Assembly (NCBI RefSeq): GCF_007748035.1
Contig: NZ_CP036278.1
Location: 1,922,001-1,986,000, forward strand
Reading direction: 5' to 3'
Length of the DNA: 64,000 nt
DNA from: Aeoliella mucimassa
Lineage (GTDB): Bacteria; Planctomycetota; Planctomycetia; Pirellulales; Lacipirellulaceae
This document shows, in pieces, positions 37,565 through 47,218 of this stretch. The position numbers were made by a program, and so were the translations under genes. Under the pieces are notes generated by a model that did not search any database, was not told the DNA's origin, and saw nothing but the letters and a program-made list of their open reading frames with translations. Position 1 is the stretch's first letter. The number at the start of each line of letters is the position of its first letter.

Positions 37565-38353
37565 GTGGTTCGCAACCAAATGGTCGACAAACGGTCTATC
37601 GCACGCGACTGGCTTACCCGGTATACCGGCATGCCGCTTGAGAAATTCGGCGACTATATCCTGCTCACGAATTTTCGCGACTACATGAGCCGCTTTGCCA
37701 ATCGCTTTGGCTGCGAAATCCATGGCGAAGATCGACCGATGCAGGCGGCGACGAATTCCGACGGGCTGACCATCGTGAACTTCGGCATCGGTTCGCCGAA
37801 TGCGGCGACTATCATGGATCTGCTCACCGCCTGTATGCCCGAGTGCGTGTTGTTCCTGGGCAAGTGCGGTGGACTGAAGGACTCCACCGAGATCGGTCAC
37901 TTCATATTGCCGATCGGCGCCATCCGCGGCGAAGGCACTTCGGACGATTACCTGCCGCCGCTGGTTCCCGCACTTCCGTCGTTCAAGCTGCACAAGTTTG
38001 TGTCGCAAGTGCTTGTTGAGCATGGACTTGAGTACCGCACCGGAGTGGTGCATACCACCAACCGACGGGTGTGGGAGCACGACGAAGCGTTCAAGGACAA
38101 GTTGCGGGATTACTCATGCAATGCAATCGATATGGAGACCGCAACGATCTTTGCGGTTGGCCACCGCAACCACATCGCTCGCGGAGCGCTGCTGTTGGTC
38201 TCCGACAAGCCAATGACCCCTGATGGGGTGAAGACCAGTCGAAGCGATGCAGCGGTATCGAAGAATTGGTCCGACATTCACCTCGACATCGGTATCCAAT
38301 CACTCACAGAAATTGGCGAAAAAGGTGAAACGATTAAGCACTTCACTTATTAG
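37565..38353 (+). CDS. AMP nucleosidase-like nucleoside phosphorylase-fold protein
   Basis: 262 residues from a GTG start; ATG at 37580 is an alternative. The sequence (RDWLTRYTGMPLEKFGDYILLTNF, IVNFGIGSPNAATIMDLL, ECVLFLGKCGGLKDSTEIGHFILP, YSCNAIDMETATIFAVG, ALLLVSDKPMTPDGVK) matches the short bacterial AMP nucleosidases, which have the C-terminal phosphorylase-type domain of E. coli Amn. The predicted reaction is AMP + water to adenine + ribose 5-phosphate. The FLGKCGGL and DMET motifs hold the usual phosphate- and base-contact residues. It is a single gene with a roughly 280-base gap after it. Confidence 0.85.
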   Translation: MVRNQMVDKRSIARDWLTRYTGMPLEKFGDYILLTNFRDYMSRFANRFGCEIHGEDRPMQAATNSDGLTIVNFGIGSPNAATIMDLLTACMPECVLFLGKCGGLKDSTEIGHFILPIGAIRGEGTSDDYLPPLVPALPSFKLHKFVSQVLVEHGLEYRTGVVHTTNRRVWEHDEAFKDKLRDYSCNAIDMETATIFAVGHRNHIARGALLLVSDKPMTPDGVKTSRSDAAVSKNWSDIHLDIGIQSLTEIGEKGETIKHFTY

Positions 38354-38594
38354 GTGAATTGTGTCTTAACTCGTGTGCTAGTCACTGTTTGTGACAAGAT
38401 CGTGGACGAAAGAAACCTCCACGTAATATTGACGGTCAGTGAATCTTGAATGAATTCAAGGCTTAGTACTGGCAGTATTTTTCACCGTAAGTAACATGGT
38501 GAGCGTATTGTAAATCGTCAAGCCGGGTGCGCTCCGTAGGGCCCCCATCTCTCTCAATCTTTCAGGCGGATTGGCACCTTAGTTATTCTTGCAT

Positions 38595-38612
38595 GACAGA
38601 GCCCCCTCTGTC
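38595..38612 (+). promoter_or_regulatory. hairpin just upstream of a ribosome-binding site
   Basis: GACAGAG-CCCC-CTCTGTC is a perfect 7-bp stem with a 4-base loop. It ends a few bases before GGAGAAGGAG, the ribosome-binding site of the lamin-tail gene at 38633. It may stabilise the message or tune initiation. No T run follows, so it is not a terminator. Confidence 0.5.
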
Positions 38613-38632
38613 GGAGAAGGAGAATTGTTCTA

Positions 38633-39340
38633 ATGAAGTTAGCTTCACTTGCAGCTGCGGTCCTCTGCGTGATCGCAACTCAGGCCCAAGCCGGTCTGAT
38701 TATCTCTGAAGTCGTCGACGCCACCCTCGCTGGCGGTAATCCCAAGTTCGTCGAAATCACCAACACCAGCTCCACCGACTACACCTTTAGTGGTGGTGGC
38801 ATCATCGTGCAGTCGAACTCCAATACCGATCTGGATATCGATGTCGACCTCACCGGCGTGACCATTGCTGCTCTAGATTCGTATGTGATTCAGAGCACTT
38901 CCAATACCGGACAAGAAGTCTTTGAGTCGACCTATGGCTTTGCCGCTGACCTGTACACCGATGCGTTCTTCAGCAACGGCGACGACCGTTACATTCTGAC
39001 CCTCAGCGACGACGCGAGCGTGCTTGCCGACATCCATGGCGAAATCGATGTGGATGGTACCGGCACCGACTGGGAATACACCGATGGCTACGCTTACCGT
39101 TTGCCGAGCGTCAACACCGGCAATGGCGGTGTGTACGATCACAGCGAATGGTTCACCGGCGGTGTCAACTCTCTGGAAACTGGTGACGACGTGGAAGAAG
39201 CTGCGTTGATTCTGCAGCTCACGACCCCAGGTACCCACGATTTTACCCCCATGCAAGTTCCAGAGCCTTCGAGCATTTTGCTCACGCTGATGGCCGCCAC
39301 CGGTGCTGGTGCTGTGGTAATGCGTCGCCGCTTGGGCTAA
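38633..39340 (+). CDS. lamin-tail-domain PEP-CTERM protein
   Basis: 235 residues with an AAGGAG ribosome-binding site. After a signal peptide (ALCV.. ATQAQAG) comes a lamin-tail-like beta domain starting LIISEVVDATLAGGNPKFVEITNTS; the IxEV and FVEI(T/Y)N elements are characteristic. The rest is Asp/Thr/Gly-rich and has no Cys after the signal. It ends with VPEPSSILLTLMAATGAGAVVMRRRLG, a PEP-CTERM signal for exosortase sorting. Likely a surface or matrix protein. A terminator-like hairpin follows, then a second lamin-tail gene. Confidence 0.85.
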   Translation: MKLASLAAAVLCVIATQAQAGLIISEVVDATLAGGNPKFVEITNTSSTDYTFSGGGIIVQSNSNTDLDIDVDLTGVTIAALDSYVIQSTSNTGQEVFESTYGFAADLYTDAFFSNGDDRYILTLSDDASVLADIHGEIDVDGTGTDWEYTDGYAYRLPSVNTGNGGVYDHSEWFTGGVNSLETGDDVEEAALILQLTTPGTHDFTPMQVPEPSSILLTLMAATGAGAVVMRRRLG

Positions 39341-39421
39341 TTGCGTTTCAGATAGATTCGTTTGTTTTCCGCCCTGCTTGCTCCTGGCAGCGGAGTCAGG
39401 CAGGTGGTTCACGGAATAAGG

Positions 39422-39460
39422 GGTCACGCTGCGTCCATACGGCGTGGCGTGACCTTTCTT
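39422..39460 (+). terminator. probable terminator after the first lamin-tail gene
   Basis: GGTCACGC pairs with GCGTGACC (stem about 8 bp, extendable by wobble pairs) and TTTCTTATT follows. It sits about 80 bases after the stop codon. Confidence 0.6.
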
Positions 39461-39571
39461 ATTCGCCCCCCAATTCAATTGCACCTGCGACTCGCTACCG
39501 ACGGAACGCCTAAAGGTCTGAGTCGGACTCGCGGGGCAAACCTTGCTTAAAGCTCATAAGGAAAGAAGGGA

Positions 39572-41308
39572 ATGATGAAGAGTCATTGGCTTGGAGCGCT
39601 GCTTGCAGCCCTCGCCGTGTGCTGTGGCTCGGCCCACGCACAATTGCAAATCACCGAGATCATGTACAACCCAACCGGTAGTGGCGACAGTAGCTACAGC
39701 GGTGAATGGGAGTGGTTTGAAGTACGCAATTCTGGTGCAACAGATATCAATTTGATTGTTGAAGACGGATTGCCAGCCGAAGAGGATGGTGCTTGGCTCG
39801 ACGGCATTGGCGACGTAGATCCAGGTGCTGGCTCGTCTCCTAACGTTACAGCGGATACTAGTGCTGGTGCCAATGCAGTTCGTGAAACCGTAATTCCTGC
39901 CGGCAGCGTTGCGGTGTTCTACAACTCGTGGGCTGGATCTGGCAATTTGTCGACACACAATCCTCAACTGTTTCGCGATGCATGGAACATCTCGTCGTCG
40001 GTCCCTGTGATTGCGGTCGACTTTCATCCTTTCTTGAGTAACAGCGGCAACGATTCCATTGGTGTTTGGCAGAGCCGAGAAGCTTATCTTCAAGATTTAG
40101 ATACCAGTGCTGATGAAGGAACGGTCGCTTCCTTCGATCATGCTCTGGCTGGTGTTGAGTATGGTACTGCCAACCCTTGGCCATCGAATACCGAAGGGTA
40201 TTCCATCAGTTGGACCGGAAATGGCAGCTATACCGATGGAGCGAACTGGCGGCTGTCGTCGCTCGAACAAACCGGAGTAACTACCAGCAGCGCTGTAGGA
40301 ATCCCCGGTTCGGTCGCTCTGAACGGCGAAGAAGGTGGCAGCCCTGGAGCTGTCCCAAGTGCTGCTTCGGGTGCGGTTCCAACCGGACTGTTGATCACCG
40401 AGATCATGTACAACGCGGTGGTTGAAGATGATTGGGAGTGGGTCGAAATCTACAACAATACCGGAAGCACTATCGATTTCAGTGCCACTCCTCATTGGTT
40501 TGACGACGACGACAATGGAACCGATGCGTTTGAAGAAGCAAACTTGACCAGCGGTGTGATTGGCAATCAGGAAGCGGCCGTGCTTTACAATGCCGATGAC
40601 ATTACTTTGGAGCAGATTCAAGCCGCTTGGGATCCGGGCAATACGGGTATCAACTTTATTGGAGTCAGTCCCTTCGTAAATACTACTAGTGGACTCTTGG
40701 GGAATAGCGGTGATGTGATCTCGATTTGGGACGACGAAGCGCTCTACTTGGCTGACCGTGCAGCTGATGTGGCTACCAATGCGATTGCTTCTGTGGCTTA
40801 CGAGAGCGATGGTGACTGGCCTTCCGACAGTGGTACTAGCTCGATCTTCCTTACCGATCTATCGCTTGATCCGAATCTTGGGACAAGTTGGAGTGAAGCT
40901 ACCAGCTTTGAGGATGGCGATCCCAATCTCACTTTTTCAGTCGTCCTTTACGACGACGTATTCCACGCTGGTGGTGATGTAGGAAGTCCTGGATTCTTTG
41001 AGGCTGAAGAACCCACCGTGCTCGAAGGCGACTTCAACGGCGACGGCACCGTCGACCTCGGCGACTATACCGTATGGCGCGACAACCTTGGCTCCAGTAA
41101 CGACCTCAGCGGCAACGGCGACGAAACCGGTGCGAGTGCTGGCCTTGTGGATGCGGCTGACTACGAGTTGTGGAAGTCGAACTTCGGCGCTACTGCTCCG
41201 GTCGAAAGCCTCAGTGGTTCAGCAAATGTGCCCGAGCCAGCCAGCGTTGTTGGATTGATGTTCGGCTTGGCCGCTCTACTGGGTGGTCGGGCTGTACGCC
41301 GTTCGTAG
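39572..41308 (+). CDS. two-domain lamin-tail protein with dockerin-like repeat and PEP-CTERM
   Basis: 578 residues; AAGGAAAGAAGG is upstream of the ATG. A signal peptide ends near SAHAQ. Two lamin-tail domains begin [12 protein letters not shown] at residue 28 and [24 protein letters not shown] near 270. Near residue 485 is a dockerin type I-like calcium repeat: [20 protein letters not shown], then a second half [14 protein letters not shown]. The end, VPEPAS and a hydrophobic helix ending RAVRRS, is a PEP-CTERM signal. It is an exported, probably cell-surface protein; dockerin-like modules suggest docking to a partner, and none is visible in this window. Confidence 0.86.
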   Translation: MMKSHWLGALLAALAVCCGSAHAQLQITEIMYNPTGSGDSSYSGEWEWFEVRNSGATDINLIVEDGLPAEEDGAWLDGIGDVDPGAGSSPNVTADTSAGANAVRETVIPAGSVAVFYNSWAGSGNLSTHNPQLFRDAWNISSSVPVIAVDFHPFLSNSGNDSIGVWQSREAYLQDLDTSADEGTVASFDHALAGVEYGTANPWPSNTEGYSISWTGNGSYTDGANWRLSSLEQTGVTTSSAVGIPGSVALNGEEGGSPGAVPSAASGAVPTGLLITEIMYNAVVEDDWEWVEIYNNTGSTIDFSATPHWFDDDDNGTDAFEEANLTSGVIGNQEAAVLYNADDITLEQIQAAWDPGNTGINFIGVSPFVNTTSGLLGNSGDVISIWDDEALYLADRAADVATNAIASVAYESDGDWPSDSGTSSIFLTDLSLDPNLGTSWSEATSFEDGDPNLTFSVVLYDDVFHAGGDVGSPGFFEAEEPTVLEGDFNGDGTVDLGDYTVWRDNLGSSNDLSGNGDETGASAGLVDAADYELWKSNFGATAPVESLSGSANVPEPASVVGLMFGLAALLGGRAVRRS

Positions 41309-41346
41309 TCGCAACTTGGTGTAACTGTGAACGAATAGGTAAACCA

Positions 41347-41389
41347 GGCGGTGCGGTTCCTGGCGTCTCGGGTTCCGTACCGCCTTTTT
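41347..41389 (+). terminator. intrinsic terminator after the second lamin-tail gene
   Basis: GGCGGTGCGG pairs with CCGTACCGCC (10-bp stem with one G:T pair) and is followed by TTTTT. Confidence 0.85.
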
Positions 41390-41554
41390 GCTGACACGCA
41401 AACTTTCGCAATCGATGTTGAGAAGCTAGCCCGTTTCTTTTTCCGCGTGATAGACGGATGCTAGCAAAGCCTTTATCATGCGGTGGAATAAGCAGTTAAG
41501 CTGCTTTGCTCAGGAGAATTAGCAGGTGCCAATCAGTGCCTCAACGGAGTTGCT

Positions 41555-42703
41555 ATGAAACAAATCCTGTGTTCGAAATCTCGTGATCGGGGCTTCACTT
41601 TGGTGGAACTCCTGGTGGTGATCGCCATCATCGGCATTCTGGTAGCTCTACTGCTACCCGCGGTTCAGTCCGCTCGCGAAGCTGCCCGCCGGATGCAATG
41701 CACGAATAACCTGAAGAATATCGGTCTCGCATGTATTAACTACGAGAGCGCGAACAAGGAGTTTCCTCCCGGTCGTGAGTATCCCGATTGGTCCTCTGGC
41801 GGCTCGCCTGAGAGCAGCTATACCAATTACAACTCCGTACAGCAGAACACCGATGAAGAGACCGGTTTCTACAGCGTACACGTGCGGATTCTGCCTTACA
41901 TCGAAAACATCAATGTGTACGACTTGATCGATTTCAGCCGTGCCCAGACGCTGAGAATGTCGGGCAACATTAACTACAACGCTTATGCAAACGCCGAGGA
42001 CATTTTCCTGTGTCCGAGCGATGCGAATAGCGAACAGAAGATTTCGGAAAACAGTTATCGTTGCAACTTCGGTGGCTCCACCCCTTATGGCGGAGCCAAG
42101 TCGTCTAAGGAACAGGACAACATCGACGCCGAGTCCAGCGATGGCTTCTCGTGCCGCGGTAATGGTGCTTTCACCATCGGCGGTGGACTCAAGCCTCGGC
42201 AGTTTGAAGATGGTCTCTCCAATACCGCATTGTTCTCTGAACGTACCAAGGGTAGCGGTATCACGGCTGGATCCGCCCCCGTAACCGAAGCCGACATTGT
42301 CACCATGCCAGGTCGCCAGGATGCACTGATTCCTCGCGATGGGATGTTTTCGCGTTGTCAGAACGCAGGCAAGTCCGCGAGTGGCTACGACTTCACTTCC
42401 ACCGGACGTTGGTTGCCAGGAAGCGATTTCTCGAATGGATGGCCATTCGCAGGCTATTCGAATACGCAATACAATCACGTGGCTCCTCCGAACTGGTCGG
42501 GACGCGACTGCGGCAACTGGAGTGCCATTGCTGATACCCCTGGAGAACACGCAATCCTAAGTGCTCGCAGCATGCACTCAGGCATCGTGAATGTTTGCTT
42601 TGCCGATGGTCATGTCGCAACCGTTGCCGACGATGTTGACTTAGTGGCCTGGCGAGCAGCCGGATCTCGCAATGGTGGTGAAACGGAAGACACGGTGGAA
42701 TGA
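41555..42703 (+). CDS. DUF1559 prepilin-like protein
   Basis: 382 residues. The start [37 protein letters not shown] is given here by its key parts: a GF prepilin cleavage site, Glu at +5 and a pilin helix. It is followed by the family motif [17 protein letters not shown]. The C-terminus has the DUF1559 H-x9-DG box ([20 protein letters not shown]). Planctomycetes carry dozens of these type IV prepilin/pseudopilin-like proteins of unknown function, probably substrates of a prepilin peptidase and type II-like machinery. The next gene overlaps by four bases. Confidence 0.93.
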   Translation: MKQILCSKSRDRGFTLVELLVVIAIIGILVALLLPAVQSAREAARRMQCTNNLKNIGLACINYESANKEFPPGREYPDWSSGGSPESSYTNYNSVQQNTDEETGFYSVHVRILPYIENINVYDLIDFSRAQTLRMSGNINYNAYANAEDIFLCPSDANSEQKISENSYRCNFGGSTPYGGAKSSKEQDNIDAESSDGFSCRGNGAFTIGGGLKPRQFEDGLSNTALFSERTKGSGITAGSAPVTEADIVTMPGRQDALIPRDGMFSRCQNAGKSASGYDFTSTGRWLPGSDFSNGWPFAGYSNTQYNHVAPPNWSGRDCGNWSAIADTPGEHAILSARSMHSGIVNVCFADGHVATVADDVDLVAWRAAGSRNGGETEDTVE

Positions 42704-43137
42704 CGCAATTGCCACGCATCCTGTTTCTCTGCATCGCCTTCGTCAGCCTGATGTCATTCATCGGATGTTCCGGCGATGCCGGAGATCCTAACCTAAGACG
42801 CTCGGCCGAAGAGCTACATGCATCGGGTCTCCAAGCCTTCGAACAAGGTGACTATCAAAAGGCCTTCGACGACCTTGGTATGGCAGCCAAAGGTGGATTG
42901 AATCCAGATCTCTACTCCGAGGCTCTGGTGTATCATGCCGTGGCGGCTGTTCATTTGAATCAGTTGGATGTTGCCCAAGCCGACTTCGAGATTCTCGACC
43001 AAGGCGCAACCAACATGGACGAGGTGCTGGCCGCCAAGAGCTTTTGGGCCGAGAAGCAAGGCAACAAGGCTCAAGCTAAGCAGTTCATGCAACAGGCGAA
43101 GCAGATAGATCGCCAAGTCAAATCGTTTGGCGGATAG
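42700..43137 (+). CDS. TPR-like lipoprotein paired with the DUF1559 protein
   Basis: 145 residues whose ATG overlaps the upstream stop by four bases, so the two are translationally coupled. The lipobox LMSFIGC gives a lipid anchor. The mature part contains helical TPR-style segments ([69 protein letters not shown]). Function unknown; the coupling suggests a role with the DUF1559 protein. A similar small protein often follows DUF1559 genes in planctomycetes as far as I know. Confidence 0.8.
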   Translation: MTQLPRILFLCIAFVSLMSFIGCSGDAGDPNLRRSAEELHASGLQAFEQGDYQKAFDDLGMAAKGGLNPDLYSEALVYHAVAAVHLNQLDVAQADFEILDQGATNMDEVLAAKSFWAEKQGNKAQAKQFMQQAKQIDRQVKSFGG

Positions 43138-43301
43138 CCGAACGCCCCTTCCGTCACTGCAGGCTTCTGCAGCGGCGACTGCAAACCTCACCACTTCGCG
43201 TTCCCGCTATTTTGCCAGCCACGTGTGCACCGAGTACATGGCGAAATTAGAATGGCGGGTTTGCCTCCCACCAGTTACGAATCCCCCCTCAGGCTCTCCC
43301 G

Positions 43302-44324
43302 ATGCGTACTTCTAGTGCTTTGCTGCTCGTTGTCTTGCTGTTCTTTGCCTCTCCGCTCAAAGCGGCGGAGCCGACCTCGTTGCGAATCGTGACGTTCAAC
43401 GCAGAGATCCTGACCGCACCAGGCGTGAGGGCAGGGCAGTTGCAGCGGTATCGCTTTGATTTCGCTCGTGAGCAGCATCATGAACGCGTAGCCGACATCA
43501 TCGAAGTACTCCGCCCCGATATCTTGAACCTGGTAGAAGCCACCAGCAAAGAGGCCGTGGATCTCGTAGTGCAAATCCTGCATGAGAAGGGACTCACCGA
43601 ATACAATGGCTACCACGTGGAAAGCAACGATTCGTTCACTGGCATGGACGTATCGCTCATCACCCGGCTCGAGCCCGATACCATCGACGGCGAGCAGATT
43701 CGCACCTACTTCTCCAAGGGAGACGACCAGACCTGGCGCGAACCGTTTTCGTATACCAGCTTTAGCGGTAGTCGCGAAACATCACGGGCATCGATCTCGC
43801 GAAACTCGGTCTACTACTTCACGGTCGGCGACTACAAGCTCGGTTTCCTTGGATTGCACCTGAAATCGAATCCCGAAGACGAGTATTCCAACTCGCGCCG
43901 CACCGCCGAAGCGACGGTTGCCACCCGCATCATGCGTGACGAGATCGCCAAGAATGGTTACTTGCCAGTCGTCCTCGGTGACCTGAACGATTATGATCCC
44001 GATGTTGCTGACCGCGACGACTCCCGCGAGACCGCAACCAAGGTGCTCGCGAGCTTGAAGGATTACGATCCAGAGCACGATGGAGCCGAACTGGTGAACG
44101 TTGCCGAGAAGATCACCCGCCAGGCGGATCGTTACACTTCGCACTGGGACTGGAACGAGAACGGTGCCCGCGATCCTCAGGACGTGTACACGATGATCGA
44201 TCACATCTTGCTTCCAGAGCAGCTGATGCCGTACGTGAAGCGAGTGTTCATCGCCCGCTGCGTGGGGCTCGAAACCTCGGATCACTATCCCGTGGTGGTC
44301 GACTTGGAGCTCCCCGCCAAGTAG
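43302..44324 (+). CDS. exported endonuclease/exonuclease/phosphatase-family protein
   Basis: 340 residues with a signal peptide ending SPLKAAEP. EEP-fold motifs are present: RIVTFNAEILT, DILNLVEATS (metal-binding Glu), KLGFLGLHLKSNPE, LPVVLGDLNDYDPD (Asp/Asn metal ligands) and GLETSDHYPVVVD (catalytic DH). The fold includes DNases, sphingomyelinases and inositol phosphatases; the substrate cannot be told from sequence. The enzyme is probably periplasmic or secreted. Convergent with trmB, with 18 bases between stops. Confidence 0.86.
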   Translation: MRTSSALLLVVLLFFASPLKAAEPTSLRIVTFNAEILTAPGVRAGQLQRYRFDFAREQHHERVADIIEVLRPDILNLVEATSKEAVDLVVQILHEKGLTEYNGYHVESNDSFTGMDVSLITRLEPDTIDGEQIRTYFSKGDDQTWREPFSYTSFSGSRETSRASISRNSVYYFTVGDYKLGFLGLHLKSNPEDEYSNSRRTAEATVATRIMRDEIAKNGYLPVVLGDLNDYDPDVADRDDSRETATKVLASLKDYDPEHDGAELVNVAEKITRQADRYTSHWDWNENGARDPQDVYTMIDHILLPEQLMPYVKRVFIARCVGLETSDHYPVVVDLELPAK

Positions 44325-44342
44325 TCGGAGATCGCTTCGCTA

Positions 44343-44996
44343 TTAGGCGACGCGCGGAGTTCGCACAAATAGCGAGCGGTAGATCGGCAACCCGGCTTGC
44401 CGCTTGCGGCGTTCGAAGTGGGTGCGGTAGTCGAGATCATGCTCGGGATCGCGTTCTTCGACCGCTTGCGGACCAGCAAGCGTTGGCACTTGTTCCAATA
44501 GCTCCAAAGTCGACTCGAAGTACTCCTCGACGTCGGTCCAGAAGTGGAACAGCCCGCCATCTTTGAGCGTGCGCGACGCGTCTTGCAGGAACTCAGGCGT
44601 CAGCACTCGACGTTTGCGGTGGCGTTTCTTCCACCAGGGATCGGGAAAGTAAACGTGCACGGCCGCCAGGCTGGCGTCGGGCACGCGCTCGCGAAAGATC
44701 GCCAGGGCGTCGCCGGCTACCATCACCGCGTTGTCGATCTCACGCTTGGCCAGCCGAGTCGCGGAGAAGCGGGCGTACATGCGGGCGACTTCGATGCCGA
44801 GGAAGTTGTGCTCGGGAAACGTCTTGGCGGCGTTTTGAATAAACAGACCTTTGCCGCTACCGACTTCGATCTCGAGCGGCGCATCGCGGTCGAACAGGGC
44901 CACGGGATCCCAAGGATCGGGCAAGTCTTCCGGCAGTTTGAAATGGCGGGTCAGGTCGATGTCTTTGTCGACCTTCGGTAAGGCACGTCGCCCCAT
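44343..44996 (-). CDS. trmB: tRNA (guanine-N7-)-methyltransferase
   Basis: 217 residues. The family motifs are IEVGSGKGLFIQNAA (SAM motif I), NFLGIEVARMYARFSA and VHVYFPDPWWKKRHRKRR followed by PEFLQDASRTLKDGG. The PDPWWKKRHRKRR segment is the RNA-contact signature of TrmB. The reaction is methylation of G46 in the variable loop of tRNA using SAM. It is followed after about 50 bases by the rhomboid gene's 3' end. Confidence 0.95.
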   Translation of the reverse strand: MGRRALPKVDKDIDLTRHFKLPEDLPDPWDPVALFDRDAPLEIEVGSGKGLFIQNAAKTFPEHNFLGIEVARMYARFSATRLAKREIDNAVMVAGDALAIFRERVPDASLAAVHVYFPDPWWKKRHRKRRVLTPEFLQDASRTLKDGGLFHFWTDVEEYFESTLELLEQVPTLAGPQAVEERDPEHDLDYRTHFERRKRQAGLPIYRSLFVRTPRVA

Positions 44997-45043
44997 GGTG
45001 TTAACACTCGAAATAAGGTGATTCTTAGAAAGCGTGAGCCAGC

Positions 45044-45880
45044 TCAGGTGCGTTTGCTAAGAGGCTGGGGATCGTCGAACTGAAACAGCGCCTCGGTTTC
45101 CTGGTTCCAGTCCTGACCTTCGGGAGGCCGCCCGACCGCCAGGATCGGCATCAGCACCAGCCCGGCGACAAAGCCGCCGATATGGGCCCAGTGGGCAACG
45201 CTGGTCGGTGCACCCAACTGGATCTGCATGATGCCGAGCACGGTTTCCATGAGCATCCAGGTGCCCAGTACGACAAAGGCAGGTAATGAAAGTATCAACG
45301 GAATGCCAATGAATACAAGCGTCTTGACCTTTGCCCAGGGGAAGGTCAACGCGTAGCCACCGAGCACTGCTGCCACCGCTCCGCTGGCGCCGATCATTGG
45401 CAACTGGCTCTCGGGATCAATCGCCCATTGGCTGATCGCCGCTACCAGGCCACCGGCGACGTAGAACCCGCTATACGCGACGTACCCCAGTCGGTCCTCG
45501 ATGTTGTTTCCAAAGATCCAGAGCATCCACATGTTCGAAAGCAAATGGAGCCAGCTGCCATGCAAAAACATGCTGGTCAGCAGCGACCCGAATACCGACG
45601 CGGAGTCGTTCGGGAGGTCGATCTTCAGCATCACTTGCTGCGGAGCCTGCTGACCCCAGGGGCCGGCAGCCACTTCCATCGGCTGACGGATGCGAAGCGG
45701 TTGGGCATCGCCAATGTGGGTGAGTCGGGCCGGCACAAAGCCATGCTGGAATGCCACCAGGGCCTGACGCACCGGAGTTTGTCGTGCGGTTTGGAAGGTG
45801 ATCCACACGTTGATCACGATCAGCAGGATCGTGATGATGGGAAAGCGGCGATGCGGATTTTCGTCGTATAGGGGTAACAT
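45044..45880 (-). CDS. rhomboid-family intramembrane serine protease
   Basis: 278 residues with six hydrophobic segments. It begins RRFPIITILLIVINVWITF. The rhomboid motifs are HLLSNMWMLWIFG, the serine motif GASGAVAAVLGGYALT near residue 165 and the His motif AHIGGFVAGLVLM near 232. The Ser and His form the catalytic dyad. The loop between the first two segments (PMEVAAGPWGQQAPQQ) is long. It probably cleaves single-pass membrane proteins; the substrate is unknown. Confidence 0.92.
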   Translation of the reverse strand: MLPLYDENPHRRFPIITILLIVINVWITFQTARQTPVRQALVAFQHGFVPARLTHIGDAQPLRIRQPMEVAAGPWGQQAPQQVMLKIDLPNDSASVFGSLLTSMFLHGSWLHLLSNMWMLWIFGNNIEDRLGYVAYSGFYVAGGLVAAISQWAIDPESQLPMIGASGAVAAVLGGYALTFPWAKVKTLVFIGIPLILSLPAFVVLGTWMLMETVLGIMQIQLGAPTSVAHWAHIGGFVAGLVLMPILAVGRPPEGQDWNQETEALFQFDDPQPLSKRT

Positions 45881-45993
45881 GCAGCCGAAGGGCGGTAGCT
45901 AGAGCACTGGGAGGGCGAAGCGGCCACCACCCCCGCGGCGGGGGTAACGAACCACTGATAGTATAGTAGCCCAGTGCCTTGCCCGTCGGCAAC

Positions 45994-46515
45994 TTACTTG
46001 TTGGTGGTAAGGTCCTGCTTGACCGACTCGATGGGAATCGAGACGCCGACCAACTCGCCTTCGCAGACCATGTTCTGCTCAACAAAGCATTGGAACGCAC
46101 AGCGGATCATCATCCGCGGCCGCAGCGCTAGGCGTTTGGAGACAATCACCAGTCGGTCGCCAGGTCGGACGATGCCACGGAAGCGGACCTTATCTAAGCC
46201 TCCAAAGCCGAGCATGCCAGCCTGCAGTGCCCCGTGGCGCTGCACCTGATAGGTGCTCAGCTGGGCTGCCGCTTCGCACATCATGACCCCAGGCATCAGC
46301 GGCATGCCAGGCATGTGACCCGAAACCCAGAACTCGCTCTCTTTCAGGTCTTTGTAGCCAGCGACGAGCCCTGCGTCGGGGTCGTCGTACACAATCGCGG
46401 TCAGCTGCTCCATGGAGTAGCGCTGCGGATTGTACTTGCGAATTTCCTCAATACCGGCCAGGACATTGTCCAGGTCGATAGATTGGGGGTCGAGTAAAAA
46501 TTCCTTCTCAGGCAC
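45994..46515 (-). CDS. FabZ-like 3-hydroxyacyl-ACP dehydratase
   Basis: 173 residues from a GTG start. The hotdog fold with SGHMPGMPLMPGVMMCEAAAQL corresponds to the FabZ signature GHFPxxPxMPGVxxxEAxxQ, with the catalytic His and Glu retained. The upstream part (YNPQRYSMEQLTAIVYDDPDAGLVAGYKDLK) resembles FabZ but is longer. FabZ removes water from beta-hydroxyacyl-ACP in fatty acid elongation. The divergence from E. coli FabZ leaves open a related role in polyketide or lipid modification. Confidence 0.85.
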   Translation of the reverse strand: MPEKEFLLDPQSIDLDNVLAGIEEIRKYNPQRYSMEQLTAIVYDDPDAGLVAGYKDLKESEFWVSGHMPGMPLMPGVMMCEAAAQLSTYQVQRHGALQAGMLGFGGLDKVRFRGIVRPGDRLVIVSKRLALRPRMMIRCAFQCFVEQNMVCEGELVGVSIPIESVKQDLTTNK

Positions 46516-46596
46516 GCGAAGTTACCTCTGAAGCCGCCATGAAAATTCCACCAGTTGGCGCAGCATAAGCCAGACGCCAGACAACTCGGAGGAGAC

Positions 46597-46695
46597 TTAG
46601 GTCTTCACCTTCTGACGACGTTGCTTGCGAGGGCGGCTGCAAGCGGGGCGGGCACCGTGGTTGGCTTTTTTGACTTTACGACCGGGCTTGGCCAT
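46597..46695 (-). CDS. 32-residue basic protein
   Basis: MAKPGRKVKKANHGARPACS followed by RPRKQRRQKVKT; nearly half of the residues are Lys or Arg. It resembles the very small basic ribosome-associated type of protein (compare bTHX) and the kind of sequence I recall from planctomycetes. It is not recognisable as a named protein. The reading frame ends in TAA. Confidence 0.55.
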   Translation of the reverse strand: MAKPGRKVKKANHGARPACSRPRKQRRQKVKT

Positions 46696-47079
46696 CGAAT
46701 CACTCCAGCAGAGGGAAACAGGATTGTTCAAGTTTGAGCCCCGCATTGTAGCAGAACCCGCAAAGCGGAGAAAGCCAGCCCACCCCCATCTTCCAAATCC
46801 GCGATCCCTGGCAGCGTGGGGGAAATCCGCAGGTTGTGCGATCACAGCTATCGAGACTCGCAAGGCCGATTTCGGGTAGCCGATCGACCCCCTCGGTACG
46901 ATCGTTACGGCCCGCAAAGTTTACCATTCTCAGGCCAATCCTTGTCACTTTGGCGTCAGCCGGCCTGGGCGTTTCGGCGACGCTCGGTCGATGGTTAGTT
47001 TTGTCCCCTCCTCGGTGCGGTGGCAACATTCGCTGCCGCACCGAGTCCCCCCATCTGCCCTGCCTGCCTTCTGCCGCCG
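46696..47079. other. intergenic region with inverted repeat
   Basis: 384 bases without a convincing gene. CTCGGTGCGG at 47011-47020 and CCGCACCGAG at 47036-47045 form a 10-bp perfect inverted repeat, extendable to about 12 bp with a small bulge, just before the small gene at 47080. It may be a 5' hairpin of that gene. Promoters for the minus-strand basic protein should also lie here. Confidence 0.5.
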
Positions 47080-47208
47080 ATGACCGACAATATCGATTTG
47101 CTCAAGGACATCGAGGGTCGTCACTCGCAGCTTCTCAGCGAGCTCGACGCACTCAACGACCGCATCGAAGCCGTGCTGGCGGAAAACACCACGCGGACGG
47201 AACAGTAG
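47080..47208 (+). CDS. 42-residue coiled-coil-like hypothetical protein
   Basis: MTDNIDLLKDIEGRHSQLLS then ELDALNDRIEAVLAENTTRT: almost entirely helical with a heptad-like Leu/Ile spacing. Longer readings from 47020 add a low-complexity N-terminus and were rejected. There is no clear ribosome-binding site, so the call is tentative. It may be a small planctomycete conserved protein. Confidence 0.4.
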   Translation: MTDNIDLLKDIEGRHSQLLSELDALNDRIEAVLAENTTRTEQ

Positions 47209-47218
47209 TATCCTCGGG

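Noticed and set aside
38560-38600. Possible sigma-54 promoter (TTGGCAC ... TTGCA) before the lamin-tail gene
   Set aside because: The GG and GC elements are separated by 16 bases instead of the required 10, so it is not a sigma-54 site.
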